From: Exiguobacterium indicum HHS 31
GTDB lineage: Bacteria > Bacillota > Bacilli > Exiguobacteriales > Exiguobacteriaceae
Direction: 5' to 3'
DNA length: 64,000 nt
NCBI RefSeq assembly: GCF_001939065.1
Contig: NZ_MPSZ01000004.1
Coordinates: forward strand, 124,001 to 188,000
The notes beneath the pieces were generated by a model. That model ran no database searches and had not been told where the DNA came from. It saw only the letters and a list, made by a program, of their open reading frames with translations. Made by a program: the position numbers and the translations under genes. Shown here in pieces: positions 1-7,839 of this stretch (positions are counted from its first letter, which is position 1; every line of letters begins with the position of its first letter).

Positions 1-106
1 CGATGCCGTTGATTTTAAAGTCAACGAAGAATTGCGAAGTCGTTTTTAAGTGTCCTGCGATTTCGGATAATTTCACTGCGAATGGATCTTGTTTTTTACT
101 AAACAT
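1..106 (-). CDS. DUF47 / PhoU-like phosphate transport regulator, N-terminal part only
   Basis: The first 35 residues of a protein that runs off the left edge. The product begins MFSKKQDPFAVKLSEIAG and continues with LKTTSQFFVDFKI, which resembles the start of DUF47 proteins (B. subtilis YkaA type). These helical PhoU relatives usually sit beside and modulate a Pit-type low-affinity phosphate transporter. The start at 106 is preceded by a good GGAGG at about 115-119. An in-frame ATG 15 nt upstream has no such site. The family call rests on a short stretch, so it is tentative. Any pit gene would lie outside the window. Confidence 0.6.
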   Translation of the reverse strand, partial: MFSKKQDPFAVKLSEIAGHLKTTSQFFVDFKINGI

Positions 107-208
107 TTCTTCTGCCTCCATATTAAGAACAAGAATAGAATAGTGAAGTAACTTCACGAGTTCGATTGTAGCAGACGGTATTGTAAAAGAATACATTTAT
201 GAAGCGTC

Positions 209-235
209 TTTACGAAATCTTAATAAATCTTAATA
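209..235. promoter_or_regulatory. Candidate Pho-box-like direct repeats
   Basis: Three TT(T/A)A-type hexamers, TTTACG (209-214), TTAATA (220-225) and TTAATA (230-235), lie with 10-11 bp spacing upstream of the DUF47 gene. PhoP of Bacillus binds TTAACA-like direct repeats with about 11 bp periodicity. The match is partial and AT-rich sequence can mimic it, so this is only a candidate. Confidence 0.25.
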
Positions 236-314
236 CGTAAGTGATTGTAGATTTAATAAATTGTCTGACAATGGTAAAAGTGAAGTGTACTTGATTGAAA
301 TGAGTTGGATTACG

Positions 315-349
315 TTGTGATTGCAAGAGGTTGTCTTGTGATTGTAAGA
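315..349 (+). repeat. Pair of 14-bp direct repeats, 21 bp apart, upstream of the CBS-ACT gene
   Basis: TTGTGATTGCAAGA (315-328) and TTGTGATTGTAAGA (336-349) differ at one base. The centre-to-centre distance of 21 bp is two helical turns. This arrangement suits a regulator binding as a dimer on one DNA face. They lie 50-90 bp upstream of the putative -10 element at 404-409. The regulator is unknown. Confidence 0.5.
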
Positions 350-400
350 ATAAAAGCGCATCAGAAGTGGGAAAAGAGGATATGGCGCATGAAAATCGAA

Positions 401-409
401 TGATATGAT
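401..409 (+). promoter_or_regulatory. Extended -10 promoter of the CBS-ACT gene
   Basis: TGA followed by TATGAT (404-409) fits an extended -10 element (TGN-TATAAT). No good -35 box lies 17 bp upstream, which fits an activator-dependent or extended -10 promoter. Transcription would start near 416, about 30 nt before the start codon. Confidence 0.45.
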
Positions 410-447
410 TAAGTCTGCGTAATTAGGTAAAAGAGGAGGATTTTATT

Positions 448-1086
448 ATGCTCGTACAAAGTTTATGTATTCCGAAGCATCAATGTGTCACGATTTCCGA
501 GACAGCGACGATTCGTGAAGCACTCGACACACTTGAAAAAACCGGATACCGCTGTGTCCCGGTCCTTGACCAATCAGGACAGGACTTTAAAGGGAACATC
601 TATAAGATGCACATCTATCGGCATGGGATGAATGGTGGCAGCTTAGACGACAACGTCATGTCGCTGATTAAGAATACATCCAAATACATCTATACAGGAA
701 GTAATTTCTTTGAAGTCTTCTTCTCAATCAAGGAATTACCGTATATCGCGGTCTTAAATGATGACGGTCATTTCTTCGGTATCCTGCCACACGGAAAAAT
801 GCTTGGAATGCTTGAAGAAGCATGGAACCGTGATTCTGGAAGTTACGTCCTGACAGTAGCCCTAAGTGAACAAAAAGGGGCACTTGAGAAGATCTCGAAG
901 ATCGTCAACAAATATTCAACGGTCGCGAGTCTGATGACACTCGATGCGAAGAGTAGCGTCATGCGTCGTGTATTGATTACATTACCGACGGATTGTGACG
1001 AGAAGACAAAGAAAAAAATCGTTAAGAAACTTGACGATAAGGGACTTCGAGTCGTTGCTGTCGAAGATTTAGCCGTTCGTGTATAA
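448..1086 (+). CDS. CBS-domain-pair plus ACT-domain protein (CbpA-like)
   Basis: A 212-residue soluble protein. Residues about 5-125 form a tandem CBS pair (a nucleotide-sensing Bateman module), with the typical end HFFGILPHGKMLGML. Residues about 132-212 look like an ACT domain, a small ligand-binding fold (SYVLTVALSEQKGALEKISK). The architecture matches the Listeria c-di-AMP-binding protein CbpA; that ligand is inferred from architecture, not seen. GAGGAGG lies 8 nt before the ATG. The gene is monocistronic, with its own extended -10 promoter and a terminator at 1098-1125. Ligands such as AMP or ATP are alternatives. Confidence 0.7.
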   Translation: MLVQSLCIPKHQCVTISETATIREALDTLEKTGYRCVPVLDQSGQDFKGNIYKMHIYRHGMNGGSLDDNVMSLIKNTSKYIYTGSNFFEVFFSIKELPYIAVLNDDGHFFGILPHGKMLGMLEEAWNRDSGSYVLTVALSEQKGALEKISKIVNKYSTVASLMTLDAKSSVMRRVLITLPTDCDEKTKKKIVKKLDDKGLRVVAVEDLAVRV

Positions 1087-1097
1087 TGGACCCGCAC

Positions 1098-1125
1098 AAG
1101 ACCAGTTCATGACTGGTCTTTTTTT
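1098..1125 (+). terminator. Intrinsic terminator after the CBS-ACT gene
   Basis: AAGACCAGT and ACTGGTCTT pair around a 5-nt loop and are followed by a run of seven T. Confidence 0.85.
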
Positions 1126-1146
1126 GAGGGAAAGGAAGGATAGATG

Positions 1147-1917
1147 ATGAAACTATTAATAGTAGGAGCCGGTGCGATGAGTGAGGCACTCGTTCAAGGA
1201 TGGGTCGCTTCTGGATTTGCACGAGAAGATATCACGATGACGAATCGGAGTGGCGGGATACGCTTGACAGAAGTCGCAGCGCGACACGGCGTTCAAACGG
1301 TCGAGCAGGAGGACGTCTCCTTATACGATCTCGTCATGCTGGGCATGCAACCCGATGGTGTACTCGACTATGTAGCGAATCAACAATGGACGAATCAGAC
1401 GATCGTTTCGATTGCTGCACATATTACACCATATGAAATCGAACAGTTGGCAAAACGTCCGACAGTTGCTGCCATGCCAAATACCCCAGTCGCACACCGT
1501 TTAGGAATGACTGGACTATGGTTCGGCTCACGCGTGAATGAAGAGATCCGAAGTGTAGTCGAGGCATTATTTGGACGTGTCGGAGAAATTGCGGAAGCAA
1601 ATGAATCGACGATGCCTGCATTCATGGCGGCAGCTGGATGTAGTCCTGCTTTCTTCTATGAAGTCGTAGCTGGTATGGTGCCGGTTTTGACGGATGCTGG
1701 TTTTGAAGAAGGAAATGCACGTCGAATCGTTGCTCAAGCGATGAAAGGTTCAGCTGAAATTCTCATGCGCTCCGACGCAAGTACGGATCGTCTGATTGCC
1801 GATGTTGCGGCACCTGGTGGACCGACGGATCGTGGCGTCCAAGTGCTACGAGAGCGTCACTTATTCGATACGATGCAAGCGGCACTACGAGAGAGTTCAC
1901 GCGAAGCAGACGAATAA
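1147..1917 (+). CDS. Pyrroline-5-carboxylate reductase family protein
   Basis: A 256-residue NAD(P)-dependent oxidoreductase of the ProC family, which reduces pyrroline-5-carboxylate to proline. The N-terminus has the Rossmann start KLLIVGAGAMSEALVQGW. The family signature near the C-terminus appears as AAPGGPTDRGVQVL, close to the usual PGGTT motif. MPNTP (about residues 117-121) is also a family hallmark. Two ATG codons are adjacent (1144 and 1147); GGAAGGA lies upstream and I favour the second. Firmicutes often carry several paralogues (ProG/H/I, ComER), so the exact role is open. A 70-bp remnant of repeat family B follows and probably ends transcription. Confidence 0.75.
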   Translation: MKLLIVGAGAMSEALVQGWVASGFAREDITMTNRSGGIRLTEVAARHGVQTVEQEDVSLYDLVMLGMQPDGVLDYVANQQWTNQTIVSIAAHITPYEIEQLAKRPTVAAMPNTPVAHRLGMTGLWFGSRVNEEIRSVVEALFGRVGEIAEANESTMPAFMAAAGCSPAFFYEVVAGMVPVLTDAGFEEGNARRIVAQAMKGSAEILMRSDASTDRLIADVAAPGGPTDRGVQVLRERHLFDTMQAALRESSREADE

Positions 1918-1930
1918 TGGATTCAAAAGA

Positions 1931-2000
1931 GGCTGACTCAAAAAGAATGACGCGTCTTTTCACGTCCTTATCTTTGTAGAGACTGACATTTGAGTCAGTC
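1931..2000 (+). repeat. Repeat B, copy B0: 70-bp deletion derivative
   Basis: Both ends match the full copy B3 at 32650-32887. The left end begins GGCTGACTCAAAAAGAATG and the right end closes with TTTGAGTCAGTC. About 170 bp of the middle is missing. The ends form an inverted repeat (11 of 12 bp) and a T run follows, so the remnant probably acts as the terminator of the proC-like gene. Confidence 0.75.
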
Positions 2001-2044
2001 TTTTTTCGTTCACGAAAGTTTCACGTGAAACATAAACAAAGCGA

Positions 2045-2073
2045 TTGCATCTTCAAATAAGAATTCGTACACT
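2045..2073 (+). promoter_or_regulatory. Promoter of the tetR-RND operon
   Basis: TTGCAT (2045-2050) and TACACT (2068-2073) are separated by exactly 17 bp. Transcription would start near 2080, just before the palindrome at 2084-2097. Confidence 0.6.
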
Positions 2074-2083
2074 GTAAAAAGAA

Positions 2084-2097
2084 ACCGTCCAGACGGT
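2084..2097. promoter_or_regulatory. Palindromic operator, probably bound by the TetR regulator
   Basis: ACCGTC-CA-GACGGT is a perfect 14-bp palindrome just downstream of the -10 box and 30 bp before the tetR start codon. This is the usual position for TetR-family autoregulation. Binding is inferred. Confidence 0.65.
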
Positions 2098-2126
2098 ACA
2101 GTAAATATGAGGGAAGGGGGAGACTA

Positions 2127-2684
2127 TTGGCCAGTGCAAAAGCGCAAGAGACTCGTCGTCGGATTCTTGAAGCCACGACGACGATCATTTTGCAACAAGG
2201 ATTCACCCAATTGACGCTTGAAGAAGTAGCGAAACAAGCAAATGTCTCAAAAGGTGGACTATTGTATCATTTCGCTTCGAAGGAAGCTTTATTAATGGGG
2301 GTCATCGAGGCGCAAGAAGCACGACAATTTAAACTATATGAACAGCATCAGTTGACGATGGGACCGATGGAAGCGTTCGTGACGTTGCAAATCCAGCAAC
2401 AAGAGGAGTTCCATCTCGACATGGATGCGCTTCTTTACTTGTTGTCCTTATTAAAGGATCATGCGACGTTCGTCGAGGAACGAAAGCGACAAGCGGAGCA
2501 GTTCTTTCGCCAACTGACAGAACAGATGGATCCGGTTGAAGTATTGTCGATTCGCTTTACATTAGACGGTTTGAAATTGTCGGAGCATTTTCAGTTCGGT
2601 GCACCGTCTCCAAATGTGCGACAAAGATTAATTCTGCAATTAATAGAACGTGCACGACGACTAGATAAACAAATTGAAGAGTGA
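2127..2684 (+). CDS. TetR family transcriptional regulator (YerO-like)
   Basis: A 185-residue TetR repressor. Residues about 8-55 form the helix-turn-helix domain, with VAKQANVSKGGLLYHF as its recognition region. The rest is the helical ligand-binding domain. It starts with TTG, preceded by AGGGAAGGGGG. The next gene encodes an RND efflux protein 14 nt downstream, the same order as yerO-swrC in B. subtilis. It therefore probably represses this operon through the palindrome at 2084-2097 until an effector such as an antimicrobial or lipid binds. The effector is not deducible. Confidence 0.85.
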   Translation: MASAKAQETRRRILEATTTIILQQGFTQLTLEEVAKQANVSKGGLLYHFASKEALLMGVIEAQEARQFKLYEQHQLTMGPMEAFVTLQIQQQEEFHLDMDALLYLLSLLKDHATFVEERKRQAEQFFRQLTEQMDPVEVLSIRFTLDGLKLSEHFQFGAPSPNVRQRLILQLIERARRLDKQIEE

Positions 2685-2698
2685 GGGAGAACCATACG

Positions 2699-5600
2699 AT
2701 GAAAAAGATCATCCAATTTTCGGTGAACAATAAGTTTGCCCTCTGGCTCATGACGATCATCATCACGGTTGCTGGTATTTATGCGGGAACATCGATGAAG
2801 CTCGAGACATTGCCAGACATCACGACACCGACCGTGTCGGTGACGACGATTTATCCAGGTGCTACACCAGAACAAGTTCTAGATGAAGTCAGTCGAGAAC
2901 TTGAAAGTAAGGTCGAAAATTTATCAGGAGTCGATACTGTACGCTCGACGTCCTTCCAAAATGCATCGAACCTACAAATCGACTATAACTTCAGTACGGA
3001 TATGGAAGAAGCCGAGCAAAAAGTAAAAGAAGCTCTTTCAAACGTCGAATTACCGGAAGGTGTTCAGGAACCACAAGTATCACGGATTTCCTTTGATGCA
3101 TTCCCGGTCATCGGTTTTGCCGTTTCGGATAAGGAGCGTTCCCTGTCTGAGTTGACGAAACTCGTTGAAAACGAACTTCAACCGAAGCTTGAAGGAATCG
3201 AAGGGGCGCAGACGGTTCAAGTCGCGGGTCAAGAGATTCGCCGGATCGAAATTCGCTTCGATGAGAAAAAACTCGAACGTTACGGTTTAACCGAAGAGAA
3301 TGCGAAACAATTGATTCAAGCTAATGATTCCCGTTTAGCGCTTGGCTTATACGAGTTGGGGGATAAGGAACAAGCAGTCGTATTAGATGGGAAAGCAACG
3401 ACGGTCAAGGAATTAAAAGATCTTCGTCTTCCCTATACGCCACCAGCATCGAATACTCCTGAAGCAGGACAAGCAGGACAAGCAGGACAAGCAGGACAAG
3501 CAGGACAAGCAGGACAAGCAGGACAAGCAGGACAAGCAGGACAAGCAGGACAAGCAGGACAAGCTCCATCGTCAGCCCCTGCAGCATCCCAAACGACACC
3601 ATCGACAAGTGCGGCGTCAGATCAGGCAACACAGACGGCACCAACGCAAGTACCAACTGTCACGTTGTCACAAGTCGCGACGATTGAAGATAAAGGGATC
3701 GAGGAATCGATCTCGCGTTCGAATGGTGAACGATCGATTGGGGTTCAAGTAACGAAGTCGCAAGATGCGAATACAGTCGATGTCGTCAATGCAGTCAAGC
3801 AGACAATCAAAGACTTTGAAAAAGAAAACGGTTCGGTCAATGCATCTGTGACACTTGATCAAGGAAAACCAATTGAGGAATCTGTTTCGACGATGATCAG
3901 TAAAGCATTGATTGGTGCGTTATTTGCGATCGTCATCATCTTGCTGTTCTTACGAAACATTAAATCAACGATCATCGCTGTTATTTCGATTCCATTATCG
4001 CTTCTGATGGCCATTCTTGTGTTGAAGCAGATGGATATTTCCTTAAACATCATGACACTCGGAGCGATGACGGTCGCGATTGGTCGAGTCGTTGATGATT
4101 CCATCGTCGTCATCGAAAATATTTATCGCCGTTTGACGGATCCGACGGAAAAGTTAAAAGGAAAAGAACTGATCATCAGTGCAACACGAGAGGTATTCAT
4201 TCCCATCGCTTCGTCGACAGTCGTTACGATCGCGGTCTTCTTACCACTCGGGTTCGTTACGGGATTCGTTGGTGAGCTCTTCTTACCATTCGCTTTGACA
4301 GTCGTCTTTGCACTGTTCGCGTCCTTGATCGTTGCGGTTACGGTCGTTCCGATGTTCGCTGATTCGCTCTTTAAGCGTGGTAAAGCACCAAAACCGGAAA
4401 AAGAAGAGGGCGGAAAGTTGGCGAATGGATATCGTCGTATGCTGAATTGGTCTCTCAACCATAAACTCATCGTCTTTGGTCTTTCAGTCTTGCTTTTAAT
4501 CGGTAGTTTTGCTCTCGTACCAACGATTGGTGTCAACTTCTTGAATCAAGAAGGAGAAAAGACACTCTACGTCACGTACAATCCAAAACCAGGTCAAACG
4601 TTGGATGATTCGTTAAAAGCAGCTGATCAAGCAGAAGATTATTTCAACAAACAAAAAAATATCGATAATCTTCAGTTTACCGTCGGTGGAGAAAATCCAT
4701 TGAATCCAGGGAATACGAAACAAGGGGTCTTCATCGTCCAATACGATCCAGACACGGAAGATTTTGCAGATGTTAAACAGACAGCCATCAAACAGCTGAA
4801 TGCTGACATTCCGACAGGAGAATGGAAAGAGCAAGATTTTAGTGGTGGCGCAGCTTCGTCAGGTGTCTCGTATTCAATCTTTGCGAATAATATTGAAGAT
4901 TTAGAAGCAGTAACACCGAAATTCGTCGATGCGATCGAAGGTGAATCGAAGTATGTTCGAAAAGTAACGACAGATTTAAAAGAAGCGTATACGCAATATA
5001 CGTTCGAAGTCGATCAGCAAAAAGCGGCTGAATTCGGCGTTTCAACAGCACAACTTGCGCAGGGCATTGCTAATGTCCAAGGAGAAGAAAAACCACTTTC
5101 TACTATTAAGGTAGATGGGAAGGAACTCGATGTCATCGTTCCAAACGAACAAACGACATACGATTCCGTTCAAGATTTGGAAGAGACAGATGTCGTGACA
5201 CCGCTTGGAGTGCGCAAACTGTCCGATTTCGTTGAAGTGAAGAAAGGAACGACTCCTGATTCGCTCAACGAACGTGATGGAAAACTCGTCGCTACCGTTA
5301 CAGCAGAACTAAAAACGGATAAAGCAACCGAGGCTTCTCAAGCGATTGAAAAGTCCGTCAAAAACATTGATCGTCCGACAGGCGTCTCTTATGAGCAAGG
5401 CGGAGTCACAGAGCAGATCCAAGAGTCGTTCACACAACTTGGTCTAGCAATGGCAGCAGCTGTAGCGATCGTCTATCTTGTCCTCGTCATTACGTTTGGA
5501 GGAGCATTGACACCACTCGTCATCTTGTTCTCACTTCCATTCGCCATCATCGGTGGACTGGTTGCCCTGTTGATTACAGGAGAGACGATTTCTGTGTCAT

Positions 5601-5941
5601 CCTTGATTGGTGCGTTGATGTTGATCGGAATCGTCGTGACGAATGCGATCGTCTTGATCGACCGTGTCATTCATAAAGAAGCGGAAGGTTTATCGACGCG
5701 TGAAGCACTACTCGATGCAGCAGGTACACGTTTACGTCCGATCTTGATGACGGCACTTGCGACGATTGGTGCACTTGCACCACTTGCGCTTGGACTCGAA
5801 GGTGGCGCATTGATTTCAAAAGGGTTAGGTGTGACGGTCATCGGTGGACTGACGAGTTCGACGTTGTTGACACTCCTCATCGTGCCAATCGTCTATGAAT
5901 TCTTAGCACGTTTCCGTAAAAAGAAGTCAATTGATTCTTGA
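2699..5941 (+). CDS. RND family efflux transporter (SwrC/YerP-like)
   Basis: A membrane efflux pump of 1080 residues with the RND layout: TM1 near residues 12-30, a large extracytoplasmic loop, TM2-6 with GRVVDDSIVVIENIYRR (proton-relay Asp pair), a second loop, then TM7-12. It resembles B. subtilis SwrC (surfactin and antimicrobial export), which works without adjacent MFP or outer-membrane genes; none is present here. The ATG at 2699 has GAGGGAG 8 nt upstream and is preferred to an upstream in-frame codon at 2681. Residues about 256-288 are eleven perfect AGQ tripeptides followed by a Pro/Ser/Thr/Ala linker, unusual for the family. A terminator follows. Confidence 0.9.
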   Translation: MKKIIQFSVNNKFALWLMTIIITVAGIYAGTSMKLETLPDITTPTVSVTTIYPGATPEQVLDEVSRELESKVENLSGVDTVRSTSFQNASNLQIDYNFSTDMEEAEQKVKEALSNVELPEGVQEPQVSRISFDAFPVIGFAVSDKERSLSELTKLVENELQPKLEGIEGAQTVQVAGQEIRRIEIRFDEKKLERYGLTEENAKQLIQANDSRLALGLYELGDKEQAVVLDGKATTVKELKDLRLPYTPPASNTPEAGQAGQAGQAGQAGQAGQAGQAGQAGQAGQAGQAPSSAPAASQTTPSTSAASDQATQTAPTQVPTVTLSQVATIEDKGIEESISRSNGERSIGVQVTKSQDANTVDVVNAVKQTIKDFEKENGSVNASVTLDQGKPIEESVSTMISKALIGALFAIVIILLFLRNIKSTIIAVISIPLSLLMAILVLKQMDISLNIMTLGAMTVAIGRVVDDSIVVIENIYRRLTDPTEKLKGKELIISATREVFIPIASSTVVTIAVFLPLGFVTGFVGELFLPFALTVVFALFASLIVAVTVVPMFADSLFKRGKAPKPEKEEGGKLANGYRRMLNWSLNHKLIVFGLSVLLLIGSFALVPTIGVNFLNQEGEKTLYVTYNPKPGQTLDDSLKAADQAEDYFNKQKNIDNLQFTVGGENPLNPGNTKQGVFIVQYDPDTEDFADVKQTAIKQLNADIPTGEWKEQDFSGGAASSGVSYSIFANNIEDLEAVTPKFVDAIEGESKYVRKVTTDLKEAYTQYTFEVDQQKAAEFGVSTAQLAQGIANVQGEEKPLSTIKVDGKELDVIVPNEQTTYDSVQDLEETDVVTPLGVRKLSDFVEVKKGTTPDSLNERDGKLVATVTAELKTDKATEASQAIEKSVKNIDRPTGVSYEQGGVTEQIQESFTQLGLAMAAAVAIVYLVLVITFGGALTPLVILFSLPFAIIGGLVALLITGETISVSSLIGALMLIGIVVTNAIVLIDRVIHKEAEGLSTREALLDAAGTRLRPILMTALATIGALAPLALGLEGGALISKGLGVTVIGGLTSSTLLTLLIVPIVYEFLARFRKKKSIDS
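3464..3562 (+). repeat. Eleven perfect 9-bp tandem repeats inside the RND gene
   Basis: The unit GCAGGACAA is repeated 11 times without a mismatch and encodes AGQ repeats in the first extracytoplasmic loop. A 9-bp unit keeps the frame, so copy number could change by slippage without breaking the gene. Confidence 0.95.
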
Positions 5942-5966
5942 AAAAACGATTAAATGACTCAAACTG

Positions 5967-6017
5967 ACAGGTATGTAGAAATGGCTATCCTAAGCCGTTC
6001 TACAGCCTGTTTTTTTA
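5967..6017 (+). terminator. Intrinsic terminator after the RND gene
   Basis: An imperfect long stem opens with ACAGG and closes with CCTGT. TGTAGAA pairs with TTCTACA, and TGGCT with AGCC. Seven T follow. Confidence 0.8.
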
Positions 6018-6020
6018 TTT

Positions 6021-6037
6021 TGTTACAAAAGTATTAC
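6021..6037 (+). promoter_or_regulatory. WalR-box-like direct repeat upstream of the NlpC/P60 gene
   Basis: TGTTAC-N5-TATTAC differs by one base from the WalR (YycF) consensus TGTWAH-N5-TGTWAH, which controls cell wall hydrolase genes in Firmicutes. It is about 125 bp upstream of a cell wall hydrolase. Suggestive only. Confidence 0.3.
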
Positions 6038-6160
6038 GAAAAAGAATTAGCGTTAAAGAACTGTAACATGATGAAAATCTGGAACATGATAGGATAAATA
6101 CAGAAATTATCTGACAATTCAGACGTAAAAAACATTCATACATAAGAGGAGAATGAATCG

Positions 6161-6814
6161 ATGAAAGCTGTCACTCGTGTTTTGTTAACCTTAACGTTAC
6201 TCATCAGTAGTTGGACACTCGTCCCAGCATCAACGCAAGCTGCAACAAGTAAAAAAGTAGTGGTGTCAGTGGATGTGCTAAATATTCGTGCAAAAGCTGC
6301 TGTATCGAGTAAACGAGTCGGGCAATTGAAACTTGGACAAGCTGTAACCGTCGTAGGTCAGGTCAAAGAATGGTATCAAATCCGTCATCAAGGAAAATCA
6401 GCATATATCGCTTCTACATACACGAAAGCATATAACGCTAAAGCGACGAAAGGTCTTAGTAAAACAGGATCAACGATCGTTTCGGTAGCAGAAGGTCTCA
6501 AAGGACGTCCTTATGTTTTTGGTGCGACAGGTCCTGTTAGCTTTGATTGCTCTGGATTTACACGCTACGTTTATCAAGCACTAGGAAAATCACTCCCACG
6601 TACGGCAGCGGCTCAATACTCAGCAACAAAACGTACGGCACCAGGCGCTGGTGATCTCGTCTTCTTTACACATGGAAGTGGGATTCAACACGTTGGAATC
6701 GCTGTCGATGGTGGTACGATGATCAATGCGAACTCGTATTATGGAAGAGTCGTCAAAGAATCGTTCCGTGGTGGCTACTGGGGATCACGGTATGTAGCGG
6801 CAGGAACTCTTTAA
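6161..6814 (+). CDS. Secreted SH3b-NlpC/P60 cell wall endopeptidase
   Basis: A 217-residue secreted peptidoglycan hydrolase that should cleave peptide stems between D-Glu and the diamino acid. Residues 1-26 are a signal peptide ending ASTQA. Residues about 33-92 are a bacterial SH3 domain (wall binding). Residues about 104-217 are an NlpC/P60 domain with catalytic Cys130 in FDCSGF and His177 in QHVGIAV. The third catalytic position appears to be Asn189 (MINAN) rather than the more common His. A GAGGAGAATG region precedes the ATG. The gene stands alone, with a terminator on each side and a possible WalR box. Confidence 0.88.
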   Translation: MKAVTRVLLTLTLLISSWTLVPASTQAATSKKVVVSVDVLNIRAKAAVSSKRVGQLKLGQAVTVVGQVKEWYQIRHQGKSAYIASTYTKAYNAKATKGLSKTGSTIVSVAEGLKGRPYVFGATGPVSFDCSGFTRYVYQALGKSLPRTAAAQYSATKRTAPGAGDLVFFTHGSGIQHVGIAVDGGTMINANSYYGRVVKESFRGGYWGSRYVAAGTL

Positions 6815-6822
6815 ACAAAACG

Positions 6823-6860
6823 AAGCGACGAATTCAAATCGATGAACTCGTCGCTTTTTT
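6823..6860 (+). terminator. Bidirectional intrinsic terminator
   Basis: AAGCGACGA and TCGTCGCTT form a perfect 9-bp stem followed by T on the + strand. The convergent LacI gene ends at 6869, so it can serve both sides. Confidence 0.75.
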
Positions 6861-6868
6861 ATATGGAT

Positions 6869-7822
6869 TCAAGTGTGAGGAAGAACAGTCGTTCCAGCAA
6901 TGAATGTCGAGGGTACTTCGATTTGTGGACGAGCAACGAGATCTTCGCGGACGGTTAATTGAAAAGCATGTCGCCCGATCGTGGCATAAGGGATCGCGAT
7001 CGTCGTCATCGCTAAGACTTCAGCGAGTTCACTTCCATCAAAACCAATGACAGACAGGTCTCCAGGAACCTGATAGCCTTGTTTTCGGAGTTCTAAGATG
7101 AGACCAGCTGCCACGTGATCACTTGCGGTCAAGATAGCGGTCGGTCGTTGTTTTTGTTGCATCCAGCGTCTTGCGACGGTCGCACCGTCTTCAATCGTCA
7201 AGGTCTGTTCATAGACGAATTCGTCACGTACGACCTCTTGATACGCATGTTTACGCGCCAAGCTATTCGTACTGTCCGGTCGTCCGAGACAGATGCCGAT
7301 GCTCGTATGTCCCTGTTGTCGTAGATGTGCAAGTCCTTGTTGAAAGGCCGTATAGTGATCGATATAGACGGCAGCGACATCTTCATGATGTTCACAAAAG
7401 ACGATCGGACCATATTGTTCATACGATAAAATCGCTGATAAGGGAAGACTGTGCGACACGACGATGAGTGCGTCGATTTCCTGTTGCGCCAGCGCATCCA
7501 GTGCCAGTTGCTCATGCGTTTCCACATAATTCGTTTGCCACGTCAAGAACCGATAGCTCGCGTCAAAGGCGGCTTGCGCGATGCCTTGAAGAATGGCAGC
7601 GTGATATGGATGATCAACGAACGGAAGCATGACTCCGACCGTTTTTGTCATACCCGTCGATAGATGGACAGCTGTCTGATTACGGATATATCCGAGTTTT
7701 TCGATAGCTTCTCGAACAGTTTGTCGCTTCTCGTTCGCAACGTAAGGATGATCATTTAGTACACGTGAGACTGTCGTAACGGACACGTTGGCTTCACGTG
7801 CCAAGTCTCGGATGTTCGTCAT
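6869..7822 (-). CDS. LacI family transcriptional regulator
   Basis: A 317-residue LacI/GalR repressor. The N-terminal HTH (residues 3-25) reads IRDLAREANVSVTTVSRVLN, followed by the hinge region and a periplasmic-binding-protein-like sensor domain (about 60-315). The effector is probably a sugar or related metabolite but cannot be deduced. It is the second gene of a two-gene unit, 17 nt after a small unknown gene. A LacI-type palindrome at 8142-8155 lies upstream of that gene, so autoregulation is likely. No carbohydrate gene is adjacent, which leaves its targets elsewhere. Confidence 0.88.
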   Translation of the reverse strand: MTNIRDLAREANVSVTTVSRVLNDHPYVANEKRQTVREAIEKLGYIRNQTAVHLSTGMTKTVGVMLPFVDHPYHAAILQGIAQAAFDASYRFLTWQTNYVETHEQLALDALAQQEIDALIVVSHSLPLSAILSYEQYGPIVFCEHHEDVAAVYIDHYTAFQQGLAHLRQQGHTSIGICLGRPDSTNSLARKHAYQEVVRDEFVYEQTLTIEDGATVARRWMQQKQRPTAILTASDHVAAGLILELRKQGYQVPGDLSVIGFDGSELAEVLAMTTIAIPYATIGRHAFQLTVREDLVARPQIEVPSTFIAGTTVLPHT

Positions 7823-7839
7823 CGCGCATCCCTCCTGGA

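Noticed and set aside
3464-3562. Short regular repeats that could suggest a CRISPR array
   Set aside because: They are 9-bp units without spacers, within a coding frame. No cas genes are present.
3405-3656. Antisense open frame rich in Leu-Val repeats opposite the RND gene
   Set aside because: It is the complement of the AGQ repeat in the RND gene and has no ribosome binding site.
7115-7467. Open frames on the + strand inside the LacI gene
   Set aside because: They have Arg/Ser-rich random-like composition and no ribosome binding site. The LacI frame has the HTH and sensor domain.
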